Assembly (NCBI GenBank): GCA_021852245.1
Contig: JAJZNY010000077.1
Location: forward strand, 1 to 6,846
Direction: 5' to 3'
Source of the DNA: Planctomycetota bacterium
GTDB taxonomy: Bacteria > Planctomycetota > Phycisphaerae > WQYP01
DNA: 6,846 bases
In this document: piece after piece, positions 1 to 5,844 of the stretch
Layout of the letters: the number at the start of each line of letters is the position of its first letter
How positions within the stretch are numbered: position 1 is the first letter of the stretch
The notes under the pieces: model-generated
What the model saw: the letters and a program-made list of their open reading frames with translations, nothing else
Told to the model about the DNA's origin: nothing
Database searches by the model: none
Program-made: the position numbers and the translations under genes

Positions 1-493
1 AAGCGGCCCGCGCATTTTGATAATCCCCTTTGATGAGAAAGATCAGGCCCAGGTAATAATGGGCCATGGCCCGCTCAAAGGGCTGCCCTTTCCAGACTTT
101 CAGCCCGTCATAGAGTACGACCGCACCGAGCACGCGACTGCCGGTGTTGACGTTGACGCTGTTCATGATGCGGTAAGCGGTGAGAAACGCCCGCTGGGCA
201 TGATTCAGATTGCCACCGGCCAGGGCGCAGGAACCGTAGCGGCAGTTATTGAGCACAAAATCACGATTCGGCTTTTTGATCAGCGGGGCCATGACGGCGG
301 CGGCCTGGCGGTACTGCCCGGAGTAATAAAGTTCCGTTGCTTCGCGCACACGAAGACCGCTGTCGCTGCATGCGGCCATACAGGCGGAGAGAATGACGGC
401 GCCGGTGGCCAGGGCGATGCGGGGCAGCCGGGCGCAGATGGGCGTGCCTGCCACCGGGGTTATGTTATTTTTTTCATGCTTGGCCATCCGCAT
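1..493 (-). CDS. COG3014-like TPR-type lipoprotein, C-terminus cut by window edge
   Basis: The reading frame is open to the left edge, giving 164 residues of an incomplete protein. The N-terminus has a basic stretch (R22, R25), a hydrophobic run at about 26-37 and a lipobox LSAC with Cys38 (Cys42 in MAAC is an alternative), so it is probably an envelope lipoprotein. The mature part is helical and TPR-like: an 'ELYYSGQYRQAA' repeat near 49-60, and near the end 'PFERAMAHYYLGLIFLIKGD' followed by YQNARAA. The latter matches the 'YE..l.hYYnaL.YLl.GDYegAR' signature I associate with COG3014 lipoproteins. The ATG at 493 lies 9 nt after the upstream gene's TGA, with a GGGG stretch between; the ATG at 487 is an equally possible start. 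The tight spacing implies co-transcription with the LpoB-like gene upstream, which is also how this family is arranged in Vibrio and Shewanella. The molecular function is unknown; a scaffold or partner for the LpoB-like proteins is inference. Confidence 0.75.
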   Translation of the reverse strand, partial: MRMAKHEKNNITPVAGTPICARLPRIALATGAVILSACMAACSDSGLRVREATELYYSGQYRQAAAVMAPLIKKPNRDFVLNNCRYGSCALAGGNLNHAQRAFLTAYRIMNSVNVNTGSRVLGAVVLYDGLKVWKGQPFERAMAHYYLGLIFLIKGDYQNARAA

Positions 494-502
494 ACTGCCC
501 CG

Positions 503-1135
503 TCAATATAAAAAACTGCTGTGAACAACTTTTTGCATTTCATAACTCCCCTGCCAGATGATCGCTCCGCTGCCGATGCGGGTGAGGTAAAAGGTGCAGA
601 GATAATAATCGCTGCGGAGTTTGGGCGCCACATGGGTATCGGCGTAAAAGGTGGCCTGGAGCGCGTACTGCGGCACAAGCCTTTCCGTCCCGCTCCCTCC
701 GGCCAAGGTCTGGCGCTGTACCTGCAGGAAGCGACTGCGGCTGATGACAAAAACGAATCGCGACTGGAGCGACCGGTGAGATGAGAGCAGCAGGCGTATC
801 CGATGCAGAAACGCATCTCCCTGCCCGCGGGTAATGATGGAATTGGTTTCATTGACGAGTGGCGTCAGGGCGATGACCATCGGCTTGCGGGCGGTCAGGC
901 GGGCGAGAACCGGGCTTGAGGCGATGTCCGAGGCCATCCGGTCGGTCATGACGATCAGATTATGTGAATCGATGAAGGTGTTGCGGGCGTGCGGATTGAT
1001 GGCATCGGTTGCGCAGCCGCCGAGCAAAGCCAGCGAGATTGCACAGGCGGCCCGGCAGGCGGCGAGGAGCCAACGCCTCTGCAACCGGCAGATCGGCCGG
1101 GGATTGCCGCTGGGGAATGCGATGCAGGTGGGCAT
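503..1135 (-). CDS. LpoB-like lipoprotein, diverged second copy
   Basis: This 210-residue protein has a long basic leader (CRLQRRW), a hydrophobic segment and a lipobox LGGC with Cys41. The mature domain matches the penicillin-binding-protein activator LpoB family (YcfM, COG3417): a helix 'LIVMTDRMASDI', the strand 'MVIALTPLVNETN' (the family's 'NrT' motif), a run of helix, then 'LVPQYALQATFYAD', 'YYLCTFYL' and the closing 'GSGAIIWQGSYEMQK' (family 'tG.IiW.g'). In E. coli LpoB is an outer-membrane lipoprotein that stimulates the synthase PBP1B. Whether a PBP is the partner here is not shown. I chose the ATG at 1135 because GGAG lies 11 nt upstream; an in-frame GTG at 1165 has no ribosome site. 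It is a paralogue of the adjacent 1246-1869 gene but strongly diverged: the domain order is the same, while identity is mostly limited to the motifs named. The next gene starts 9 nt after its TGA. Confidence 0.85.
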   Translation of the reverse strand: MPTCIAFPSGNPRPICRLQRRWLLAACRAACAISLALLGGCATDAINPHARNTFIDSHNLIVMTDRMASDIASSPVLARLTARKPMVIALTPLVNETNSIITRGQGDAFLHRIRLLLSSHRSLQSRFVFVISRSRFLQVQRQTLAGGSGTERLVPQYALQATFYADTHVAPKLRSDYYLCTFYLTRIGSGAIIWQGSYEMQKVVHSSFLY

Positions 1136-1188
1136 GATGCTGTTTGCTCCGTCAGGAAAGAGCACGACCGGGACAATCGACGCGGATG

Positions 1189-1225
1189 CCGGGAGAGATA
1201 CCGGGCGGATTCATGCATATCCCGG
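1189..1225. repeat. Inverted repeat between the two LpoB-like genes
   Basis: CCGGGA at 1189-1194 is matched by TCCCGG at 1220-1225, a perfect 6-bp arm pair around a 25-nt loop. It lies in the 110-nt gap between the paired lipoprotein genes. No T-run follows on the minus strand, so it is not an intrinsic terminator. It could be an mRNA processing or stability hairpin within the operon. Confidence 0.3.
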
Positions 1226-1245
1226 GCGCAGCCAACCGGACATAT

Positions 1246-1869
1246 TTAATATAAATTCAATGTACGAACCTCGTATTTTCCATCCCAGATCAACTGGCCG
1301 GTGCGAATATCGACCAGTTGAAATTCGCAGAGGTAATAGGTGGTGGCGGAATTGGGCAGATCGTAAAACACGCCGGTGAGGGCATATTGTGGGATCAGGC
1401 GGCCGGAGACGGGCGCTGCCCCGCGGCTGCTCTGTTCAAAGCCGCCGGTGTTGGGCCCCAGCGTCTCCTGCTGCAACTGGGCCAACTGCTGGGGTGGCAG
1501 GGTAAAGGCGATTTCATTGCCGGCATATTTGGCCAGCAGGGTTCGCATGCGGGCGAGATAAATTTGGTCATTCTGCCACGGGGTGCTGGTCTGGTTGCGG
1601 ATGCTGGTGACCTGGATCACGACTTTATTGGGGTTATTGGCGATCTGCGGGATTTTGAGCAGGTCGGCGGCGAGTTTGTCGGTCATGTCGACCAGGTCGC
1701 GGCTCTGGAGCCCGGCGTCGCCCGGTACAAACTGCGATACCCCCGGCCGATAATAACTGTAGCCGGGCGATGCGCAGCCGGCGAGCAGCAGCAGACACGC
1801 CGCCACAACTGTCAGCGGGAGGACATTCAACAAATTGGAACGATTATTTTTTCCTGCCAGCATGTTCAT
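1246..1869 (-). CDS. LpoB-like lipoprotein, first copy
   Basis: This 207-residue envelope lipoprotein has a signal peptide (hydrophobic core 'LPLTVVAACLLLLAGC') with lipobox LAGC and acylated Cys32. A Tyr/Pro-rich linker is followed by the LpoB/YcfM fold: 'RDLVDMTDKLAADLL' near 57-71, 'VVIQVTSIRNQT' near 82-93 (family 'i.NrT' motif), 'GRLIPQYALTGVFYD' near 151-165, 'YYLCEFQLVDIRTGQLIWDG' and the C-terminal 'KYEVR'. This is a better family match than the downstream copy. An in-frame ATG lies at 1881, but the only ribosome-site candidate, AAGGA at 1885-1881, overlaps it. That site sits 11 nt before the ATG at 1869, the same spacing as in the next gene, so I prefer 1869. It is the first gene of the minus-strand lipoprotein cluster. 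E. coli LpoB activates PBP1B, but that role in this organism is only an inference. Confidence 0.88.
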   Translation of the reverse strand: MNMLAGKNNRSNLLNVLPLTVVAACLLLLAGCASPGYSYYRPGVSQFVPGDAGLQSRDLVDMTDKLAADLLKIPQIANNPNKVVIQVTSIRNQTSTPWQNDQIYLARMRTLLAKYAGNEIAFTLPPQQLAQLQQETLGPNTGGFEQSSRGAAPVSGRLIPQYALTGVFYDLPNSATTYYLCEFQLVDIRTGQLIWDGKYEVRTLNLY

Positions 1870-2144
1870 CTTTGCACACATCCTTGAATACTATTTTCGG
1901 GCCCATGCCATCAACCAACGGCCATATCCGAGTTCGGAACGGCAGCGAGCCGGGGCCTACATCATGTTAAGGCGCGAGCGGCCGATTTCCACCCCAGCCT
2001 ACGTACCATGAGTTTAACGCGTGCGATTCGCTGTTGTTACTACAGGGATGGTATTGGCGAAATGAAGGCGGAAATGCCAATTGTGATTGGGCTCGACCCC
2101 TCGAAGCGAAGTTGTTCCTGAGGATTGCGGCCCAACCGGCGCAA

Positions 2145-2186
2145 GGCAGATTTCCGTAAATGCGAATATTCTAAACGAAATTTGCC
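2145..2186. repeat. Ten-base imperfect inverted repeat, possible operator
   Basis: GGCAGATTTC (2145-2154) and GAAATTTGCC (2177-2186) are complementary at 9 of 10 positions, and the odd pair would be G-U in RNA. The arms flank an AT-rich 22-nt centre. The right arm overlaps the -35 box of the candidate promoter at 2182-2210, so a repressor or activator site is possible. The function is inferred from position only. Confidence 0.35.
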
Positions 2187-2210
2187 GCCGATAAAATCAT
2201 GTATTAAACT
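2182..2210 (+). promoter_or_regulatory. Candidate sigma-70-type promoter of the PEP-CTERM gene
   Basis: TTGCCG (2182-2187), a 17-nt spacer and TAAACT (2205-2210) each match 4 of 6 consensus positions. Transcription would start near 2217 and give a leader of about 155 nt before the PEP-CTERM start codon. An alternative -10, TAAAAT at 2192-2197, has only a weak -35 (TTCTAA at 2169-2174). Confidence 0.3.
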
Positions 2211-2215
2211 CCGTC

Positions 2216-2278
2216 GGGGATAAGCAGAGCAACAAAAAAGCTGGGACGCGAGCAGCATGCGGTTTGGCCGAATGCTGC
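2216..2278 (+). promoter_or_regulatory. Structured 5' leader of the PEP-CTERM gene, possible riboswitch-like RNA
   Basis: The clearest element is a perfect 7-bp stem, GCAGCAT (2252-2258) with ATGCTGC (2272-2278), holding an inner CGG/CCG pair (2260-2262, 2268-2270). Just upstream, GCAGAGCAAC (2224-2233) and GGGACGC (2243-2249) recall the two conserved strands of the c-di-GMP-I (GEMM) aptamer, GCACAGGGCAAAC and GGGACGCAAAGCC. The short helix expected between them and the second conserved arm (GGTAGC...GGTTACC) are not visible. I am confident of a hairpin leader but not of a c-di-GMP riboswitch. Confidence 0.35.
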
Positions 2279-2371
2279 CGGTGTCTGTGTGGCTGCCTGC
2301 GATTGCTTCTGCGCGGGAGAATGAGCCGATTTTTCGGGAGCGCCGGCCATCAAGTTATGGGAAGGATTTTT

Positions 2372-3259
2372 ATGTTTAAGGGCAGAGCTAAATCCATCGG
2401 GTTGGGAATCGCGGTCGCCGCCGTCATTGCGGTCGGCGGGGTGTCGCATGAGGCGCGTGCCACCGTGGCGGTGCAGACGGTTCCGGTCGCCATGACCATT
2501 ACACCAACGCAAAATATCGATAACGCGTTTGCGATATTGGGGACCGCGATTACGAGTTCCAGCAGCGGGAGTTACTTCAATGGTGATTTTGCGTATTTAG
2601 GCAACCTGAACAGCGGGACCAGCTACACGGTCAGCAGTCCGAGCGTCGAGGACAATGGAAACATTTATGGCACGATCATCGGGCTGGCGCCGGCGCAGGC
2701 AGGATCAACCACGCAAAATGTCATCCTTGGCTTGGGAAGTTCGTCCGCTGACAACGCTATCACGAACAATGTCGCGCTTTCCACCTACGTCAATTATCTC
2801 GCGGCACTGATTCCCTCGTCTTTCAGCTACACCAACAGCTCGGGTACGACATTTACCGTGTCGGGCATCAACATCAGTACCACCGACCCCAAAACATCGG
2901 TGGATGATATCCTTAACGGAACTTACGCCGCAACGCTGGCTGTATCTATCGATGGAATAAATCTTTACGATGGGACATCCGACGTGATTCCATACTCAGT
3001 CACGGTCGGCTCGGCTCATTACAATCCCATTTCGGTCGGGACGACCTTTAACTTCAGTCTGCCGATCAGCTCGGATGTGGCGACGGCGCTGAGCCAAAAC
3101 GCGATTTCGCTCAACTCCGGTGGCGACTTGGTGAATTTTGACAGTCCGACCAATGTGGGCACGATATCCGTATCCGTGGCGACACCGGAGCCGACGGCCG
3201 CTGCCATGCTGGGTTTGATGGCGGTTGGGAGTTTGGCGTTGCTGCGCCGCCGGAGTTGA
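2372..3259 (+). CDS. PEP-CTERM sorting-domain surface protein
   Basis: This 295-residue exported protein is predicted to be handled by exosortase. Residues 1-30 form a signal peptide (basic FKGRAK, hydrophobic 'IGLGIAVAAVIAVGG', cleavage after EARA). The body is low-complexity, rich in Ser, Thr, Asn, Gly and Val, with no cysteine, as expected for a beta-rich surface or matrix protein; I recognise no enzymatic domain. The C-terminus is a textbook PEP-CTERM tripartite signal: TPEPTA with PEP at 272-274, a hydrophobic segment to about 291, and the basic tail RRRS. The frame extends in-frame to an ATG at 2264, but GGGAAGGA (2359-2366) ends 5 nt before the ATG at 2372, and the extra 36 residues are Cys-rich and read through the leader hairpin, so 2372 is the start. 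No exosortase or exopolysaccharide gene lies in the window, which is normal because PEP-CTERM genes are scattered. The specific function is unknown. Confidence 0.9.
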   Translation: MFKGRAKSIGLGIAVAAVIAVGGVSHEARATVAVQTVPVAMTITPTQNIDNAFAILGTAITSSSSGSYFNGDFAYLGNLNSGTSYTVSSPSVEDNGNIYGTIIGLAPAQAGSTTQNVILGLGSSSADNAITNNVALSTYVNYLAALIPSSFSYTNSSGTTFTVSGINISTTDPKTSVDDILNGTYAATLAVSIDGINLYDGTSDVIPYSVTVGSAHYNPISVGTTFNFSLPISSDVATALSQNAISLNSGGDLVNFDSPTNVGTISVSVATPEPTAAAMLGLMAVGSLALLRRRS

Positions 3260-3325
3260 AGCAGCCAATCGAGCCCAAGTTAACGGGTAAATCTGCCGGG
3301 AATTGACGGGTGGAGACCGTATTGG

Positions 3326-3362
3326 GGCCATGGGACTTAAGCGGTCACATGGCCTGACTTTT
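3326..3362 (+). terminator. Probable terminator hairpin after the PEP-CTERM gene
   Basis: GGCCATG (3326-3332) pairs with CATGGCC (3348-3354). After one G-A mismatch, GAC (3334-3336) pairs with GTC (3344-3346), leaving a 7-nt loop. TGACTTTT follows, so the U-tract is short and displaced. It lies 67 bases after the stop codon. Its strength as an intrinsic terminator is uncertain. Confidence 0.4.
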
Positions 3363-3459
3363 GGTCTGCAAGAGATCCCGTGCTGAAGCGAGTTTTTGTG
3401 GCTGAATGTCAAGTTTTTGGGAAGCATTTGCCGGCGCGATTTGCACCGAAGTTTCTAAA

Positions 3460-3479
3460 ATTTCAAAACCGCTTGAAAT
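3460..3479. repeat. Perfect 7-bp inverted repeat over the ctaA promoter, operator candidate
   Basis: ATTTCAA (3460-3466) and TTGAAAT (3473-3479) are exact complements with a 6-nt spacer (AACCGC). The right arm contains the -35 box of the promoter at 3473-3502. A dimeric regulator bound here would block RNA polymerase. The regulator is unknown. Confidence 0.4.
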
Positions 3480-3502
3480 CCCCCCCGGCCAGTCACTACC
3501 AT
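3473..3502 (+). promoter_or_regulatory. Candidate promoter of the haem A synthase gene
   Basis: TTGAAA (3473-3478, 5 of 6 consensus), an 18-nt spacer and TACCAT (3497-3502, 4 of 6). Transcription would start near 3509, giving a leader of about 20 nt that contains GGAG (3513-3516), 12 nt before the start codon. This is the best-scoring promoter I see in the window. Confidence 0.45.
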
Positions 3503-3528
3503 ATTGGTTTATGGAGTGATGTGCTGTT

Positions 3529-4893
3529 ATGAGCCAAACAGAAACTGCCCCTTCGACTTTCGAACCATCCATTGATCAAACTATTGCGCCGAAAAAAAAT
3601 CTCGGCGACATATTCGCTCTGGCCGTGGGAACGACCACAACCATGTGGGCGACGGCGTATCTGTGCCGAATACCGGGGGCGCTGGTGCCGAGCCCGGCGA
3701 TTTTGGTTTTAATGCTTTTGATCTTGGTGGGTGGAGGAGTGGTCGGCGGGTGGCGGACGGCTCGCGGGCCGCGGGCGGGGCTTTATTCCGGTTTGATCGT
3801 CGGGCTGTTGAATCTCATGATATTGGGCTCGCTAGGACATGATCTTTCCAATGATCAGCGTATCATTCATTATTACTGCATCTCCTTGCCGTTATCGGTC
3901 ATCATCTGCGGCGGACTCGGATTTCTCGGGGCATTGATCGGCAGCCGCCTGAACCCTGAGCGCAGACAACGAATCTATCCGGCGGGCGCGTTTCCTCTGG
4001 TGACGACGCTGGCCACGCTCTGGCTGATCATGGCCGGGGGCATGGTCACGGGGATGAACGCCGGTTTATCGGTACCCGATTGGCCGGACACCTTTCACTA
4101 TGGGATGTTTCTATTTCCGCTGGCGCATATGACGGGGGGAGTGTTCTTTGAGCATACGCACCGACTTTTCGGCTGTCTTGTGGGCTTGGTGACCCTGATT
4201 CAGGCCATCTATATCTGGCGGCATGAAAATCGGCGATGGGTTCGCTGGTTGTCCGTCACGGCGTTGGTTATGGTCATTATTCAGGGAATGATGGGTGGAT
4301 TGCGGGTAACCGGGCATTTTACTCTCGCAACAGCCCGACATGATATGGACCCGAGCTCCACACTTGCCGTTATCCACGGTATTTTCGGACAGATGTTTTT
4401 TGCGGTGCTCGTTGCGCTTGCGGCGGCATGTTCACGGGCATGGCAGAGCGGCCTGGTGCAGAAAGCCCGGCCGAGTGCGAAAGTCGGGGTGATGGCGGCC
4501 TGGGCACTGGTCGGCATGCTGCTGGTGCAACTGACACTTGGAAGCATTCTCCGGCACGAAGGAAAAATTCTGGCGTTGCACATTACCGGAGCCATCATCG
4601 TCTTGATTTTGAGTGTATTCTGCGGGGCTCGGGCGTGGGGAGCCAACCCGGATCAGCCAATCCTTCAAAGAATCGGCATCGCCCTGATCACGATGGTATT
4701 TTTGCAGGTCATGCTGGGCGTATCGGCCGTCATTGCTCTCGGAGGGCAGGGGCCACTCAGGCATCCGGATATGGCTCAGGCGATTGTCACCACCACCCAT
4801 CAGGCAGGCGGAGCGGTGCTGCTGGCCATTGCGGTTCTTCTGGCCGTCTGGACGATGCGACTGGAAAAGCCTCTCGAAACCGAAACCGCGTGA
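3529..4893 (+). CDS. ctaA: Haem A synthase, COX15/CtaA family, with extra N-terminal membrane region
   Basis: This 454-residue integral membrane protein is predicted to oxidise the C8 methyl of haem O to make haem A for cytochrome oxidases. The CtaA signature starts at about 155: 'GGMVTGMNAGLSVPDWP' (170-186), the ExxHxxxG motif EHTHRLFG (E208, H211, G215), 'VIHGIFGQMFFA' (H283), 'LHITGA' (H351) and 'TTTHQAGGAVLL' (H424). H211, H283, H351 and H424 fit the four conserved haem-ligand histidines of the family, spread over eight helices in two repeats. Before this lies a region of about 150 residues with four likely membrane segments (about 28-48, 55-75, 84-104 and 117-139) that B. subtilis CtaA (about 306 residues) lacks. 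The paired extracellular cysteines of B. subtilis CtaA are not evident. The start has GGAG 12 nt upstream and its own promoter candidate. No oxidase subunit or ctaB gene is adjacent, so it appears to be a single-gene unit. Confidence 0.9.
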   Translation: MSQTETAPSTFEPSIDQTIAPKKNLGDIFALAVGTTTTMWATAYLCRIPGALVPSPAILVLMLLILVGGGVVGGWRTARGPRAGLYSGLIVGLLNLMILGSLGHDLSNDQRIIHYYCISLPLSVIICGGLGFLGALIGSRLNPERRQRIYPAGAFPLVTTLATLWLIMAGGMVTGMNAGLSVPDWPDTFHYGMFLFPLAHMTGGVFFEHTHRLFGCLVGLVTLIQAIYIWRHENRRWVRWLSVTALVMVIIQGMMGGLRVTGHFTLATARHDMDPSSTLAVIHGIFGQMFFAVLVALAAACSRAWQSGLVQKARPSAKVGVMAAWALVGMLLVQLTLGSILRHEGKILALHITGAIIVLILSVFCGARAWGANPDQPILQRIGIALITMVFLQVMLGVSAVIALGGQGPLRHPDMAQAIVTTTHQAGGAVLLAIAVLLAVWTMRLEKPLETETA

Positions 4894-5208
4894 GCTGAGG
4901 GATCGCCCCATAAATCCTTGCAGATCGTGCGTTCATTCGAACGATAGCGCTTGGCCGATCGACGCCGCTGCACTGCCGCGGCTATTATCGCCCCATTGAT
5001 CATCCCTGGCGCTGGCGGCGGCGCGTCATCCGCCGGATTAATAATTCTCACTAAACTCCCCGGCCGGCTTCGCCGAATAAATAAATGTCAATTCCTGATG
5101 GTTCAGAAGTGAACCGGAAGAATGAAGAAGTGCGGCGACGAGATTCTCATGCGTATGGAGAACGCCTCTCGCCTGTGTCAATGCGGGTTAATCCCGGGGA
5201 GTAGTCAA
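4894..5208. other. Gene-free spacer between ctaA and the cupin gene
   Basis: No credible gene is seen. There are several small inverted repeats: CGTTC/GAACG (4930-4934, 4939-4943) inside GATCG/CGATC (4923-4927, 4956-4960), GGCGG/CCGCC (5014-5018, 5030-5034) and CGGC/GCCG (5065-5068, 5072-5075). None is followed by a T-run, so no intrinsic terminator for ctaA is clear. An AT-rich patch at 5037-5057 and another at 5076-5087 are the likeliest places for the cupin promoter, but no convincing -35/-10 pair was found. CGGG/CCCG (5184-5187, 5193-5196) forms a small hairpin that touches the cupin ribosome site. Confidence 0.5.
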
Positions 5209-5625
5209 ATGAGTGCCGAACAGATGATCGAAGACAGCAAACAGTTCATTGTAAAAGGGGCTGTCCGCCAACTGGCTGATCCGGTGCGCGGGGCCGGTGA
5301 TTCAACCGTCATTGAGGCCGCGCTTGATAGTGGCGGGCATTTTCCTCCGCACTCGCACGACCACGATCAGACCTTGATTGTTCTCAACGGAGAGGGGATC
5401 CTGTTCATCGGAGAGGAACCGCACACCATCATTCCGGAAACCGTCATCCGCATTACAGCCGGAACCCCGCACTGCCTCTATAACACCGGCTTGACGAAAC
5501 TGCGGATTTTAAGCATTTTCGCCACCAGCGAACCGACAATCACTCTGGTAGACGGCCTTTTTCCGCCATCGCGCCCTTTGCCGGATGAGGTTGATCAGGT
5601 GGAGGAAATGGCAGCCGTGGCGTAA
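5209..5625 (+). CDS. Small single-domain cupin protein
   Basis: This 138-residue, probably cytoplasmic protein has one cupin_2 barrel. Cupin motif 1 fits G-x5-HxH-x3-E-x6-G exactly in spacing (G42, H48, H50, position 54, G61), but position 54 is Gln instead of Glu. Motif 2 has 'TAGTPHCLYN' with H88 and N92; the usual Pro is Thr83. The metal ligands would be H48, H50, Q54 and H88, with H52 close by. The Pro-rich tail 'FPPSRPLPDEVDQVEE' is acidic. The substrate cannot be told: such cupins include dioxygenases, isomerases and binding or regulatory domains. I chose the ATG at 5209 because GGGGAG (5196-5201) sits 7 nt upstream. An in-frame ATG at 5122 would add 29 residues without similarity to the fold, and its only purine stretch abuts the codon. 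The gene stands alone, with a strong terminator downstream. Confidence 0.85.
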   Translation: MSAEQMIEDSKQFIVKGAVRQLADPVRGAGDSTVIEAALDSGGHFPPHSHDHDQTLIVLNGEGILFIGEEPHTIIPETVIRITAGTPHCLYNTGLTKLRILSIFATSEPTITLVDGLFPPSRPLPDEVDQVEEMAAVA

Positions 5626-5700
5626 CGATGTATCAGCCGGCCACGAGGGAAGACGGGAGGAGATGGAAGCCGTCTGCGGCATCTACGATCGACCATACTG

Positions 5701-5732
5701 AAACCGGGCGGTTAAGAACTCCCGGTTTTTTT
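5701..5732 (+). terminator. Strong intrinsic terminator after the cupin gene
   Basis: AAACCGGG (5701-5708) pairs with CCCGGTTT (5721-5728). An inner GTT/AAC pair (5711-5713, 5717-5719) extends the stem, and a run of seven T (5726-5732) follows. It lies 76 bases after the cupin stop codon and separates that gene from the YihY-family gene. Confidence 0.9.
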
Positions 5733-5764
5733 CATTTCCATGTTCTGATCCCAACTTAAAGGTC

Positions 5765-5794
5765 TGCGCAAGGTGCTTTCGAATGAAGTAAAAT
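5765..5794 (+). promoter_or_regulatory. Weak candidate promoter of the YihY-family gene
   Basis: The -10 box TAAAAT (5789-5794) matches 5 of 6 positions. The -35 box TGCGCA (5765-5770, 18-nt spacer) matches only 3. The start of transcription would fall near 5801, directly at the base of the stem-loop at 5802-5825. Confidence 0.3.
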
Positions 5795-5801
5795 GTTGCA
5801 G

Positions 5802-5825
5802 CCGGGTTATTGGAAAATAGCCCGG
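5802..5825 (+). promoter_or_regulatory. Stem-loop with GGAA tetraloop in the YihY-family leader
   Basis: The ten-base arms 5802-5811 and 5816-5825 pair fully with one G-U, closing a GGAA (GNRA-type) loop at 5812-5815. No T-run follows, so it is not a terminator. It ends 5 nt before the ribosome site GGGAG (5831-5835). A 5' mRNA-stabilising hairpin or a protein-binding site is plausible. Confidence 0.55.
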
Positions 5826-5844
5826 TTCCCGGGAGATTTAGTTG

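Larger units (their letters stand above)
1870..2371. other. Divergent intergenic region between lipoprotein cluster and PEP-CTERM gene
   Basis: About 500 bases separate the two divergent coding starts. The left part (1882-2010) should carry the promoter of the lipoprotein cluster. The nearest candidate on the minus strand is TTGATG (1914-1909) and TAGTAT (1893-1888), but the 15-nt spacer is short. The same part includes a short 5S-rRNA-like stretch on the minus strand, treated as a finding. The right part carries an imperfect inverted repeat, a candidate plus-strand promoter and a structured leader, listed separately. I found no credible gene: the small frames here lack ribosome sites and recognisable sequence. 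Confidence 0.6.

Noticed and set aside
17..511. Plus-strand frame of 164 codons at the left edge
   Set aside because: It lies opposite the minus-strand lipoprotein, which has a signal peptide, lipobox and family motifs; the plus frame has none.
1318..1887. Plus-strand frame of 189 codons
   Set aside because: It is antisense to the LpoB-like gene at 1246-1869, whose motifs are clear; the plus frame has no recognisable sequence.
2055..2069. Sigma-54-like box TGGCGA-N5-AGGC upstream of the PEP-CTERM gene
   Set aside because: GG and GC have the right 12-nt offset, and some PEP-CTERM genes are sigma-54 controlled, but the other consensus positions fail and it is 300 bases from the start.
2008..2121. 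Small plus-strand frame of 37 codons in the divergent region
   Set aside because: It has no ribosome site, no hydrophobic or domain signal, and lies in a region that looks regulatory.
2040..2258. Minus-strand frame of 72 codons
   Set aside because: It has no family resemblance, and its start lies inside the leader hairpin of the PEP-CTERM gene.
2264..2371. Upstream start that would lengthen the PEP-CTERM protein by 36 residues
   Set aside because: The extension is Cys/Arg-rich and hides the signal peptide, while a near-ideal ribosome site precedes the ATG at 2372.
5122..5208. Upstream start adding 29 residues to the cupin
   Set aside because: The added segment does not fit the cupin fold, and the GGGGAG ribosome site points to the ATG at 5209.
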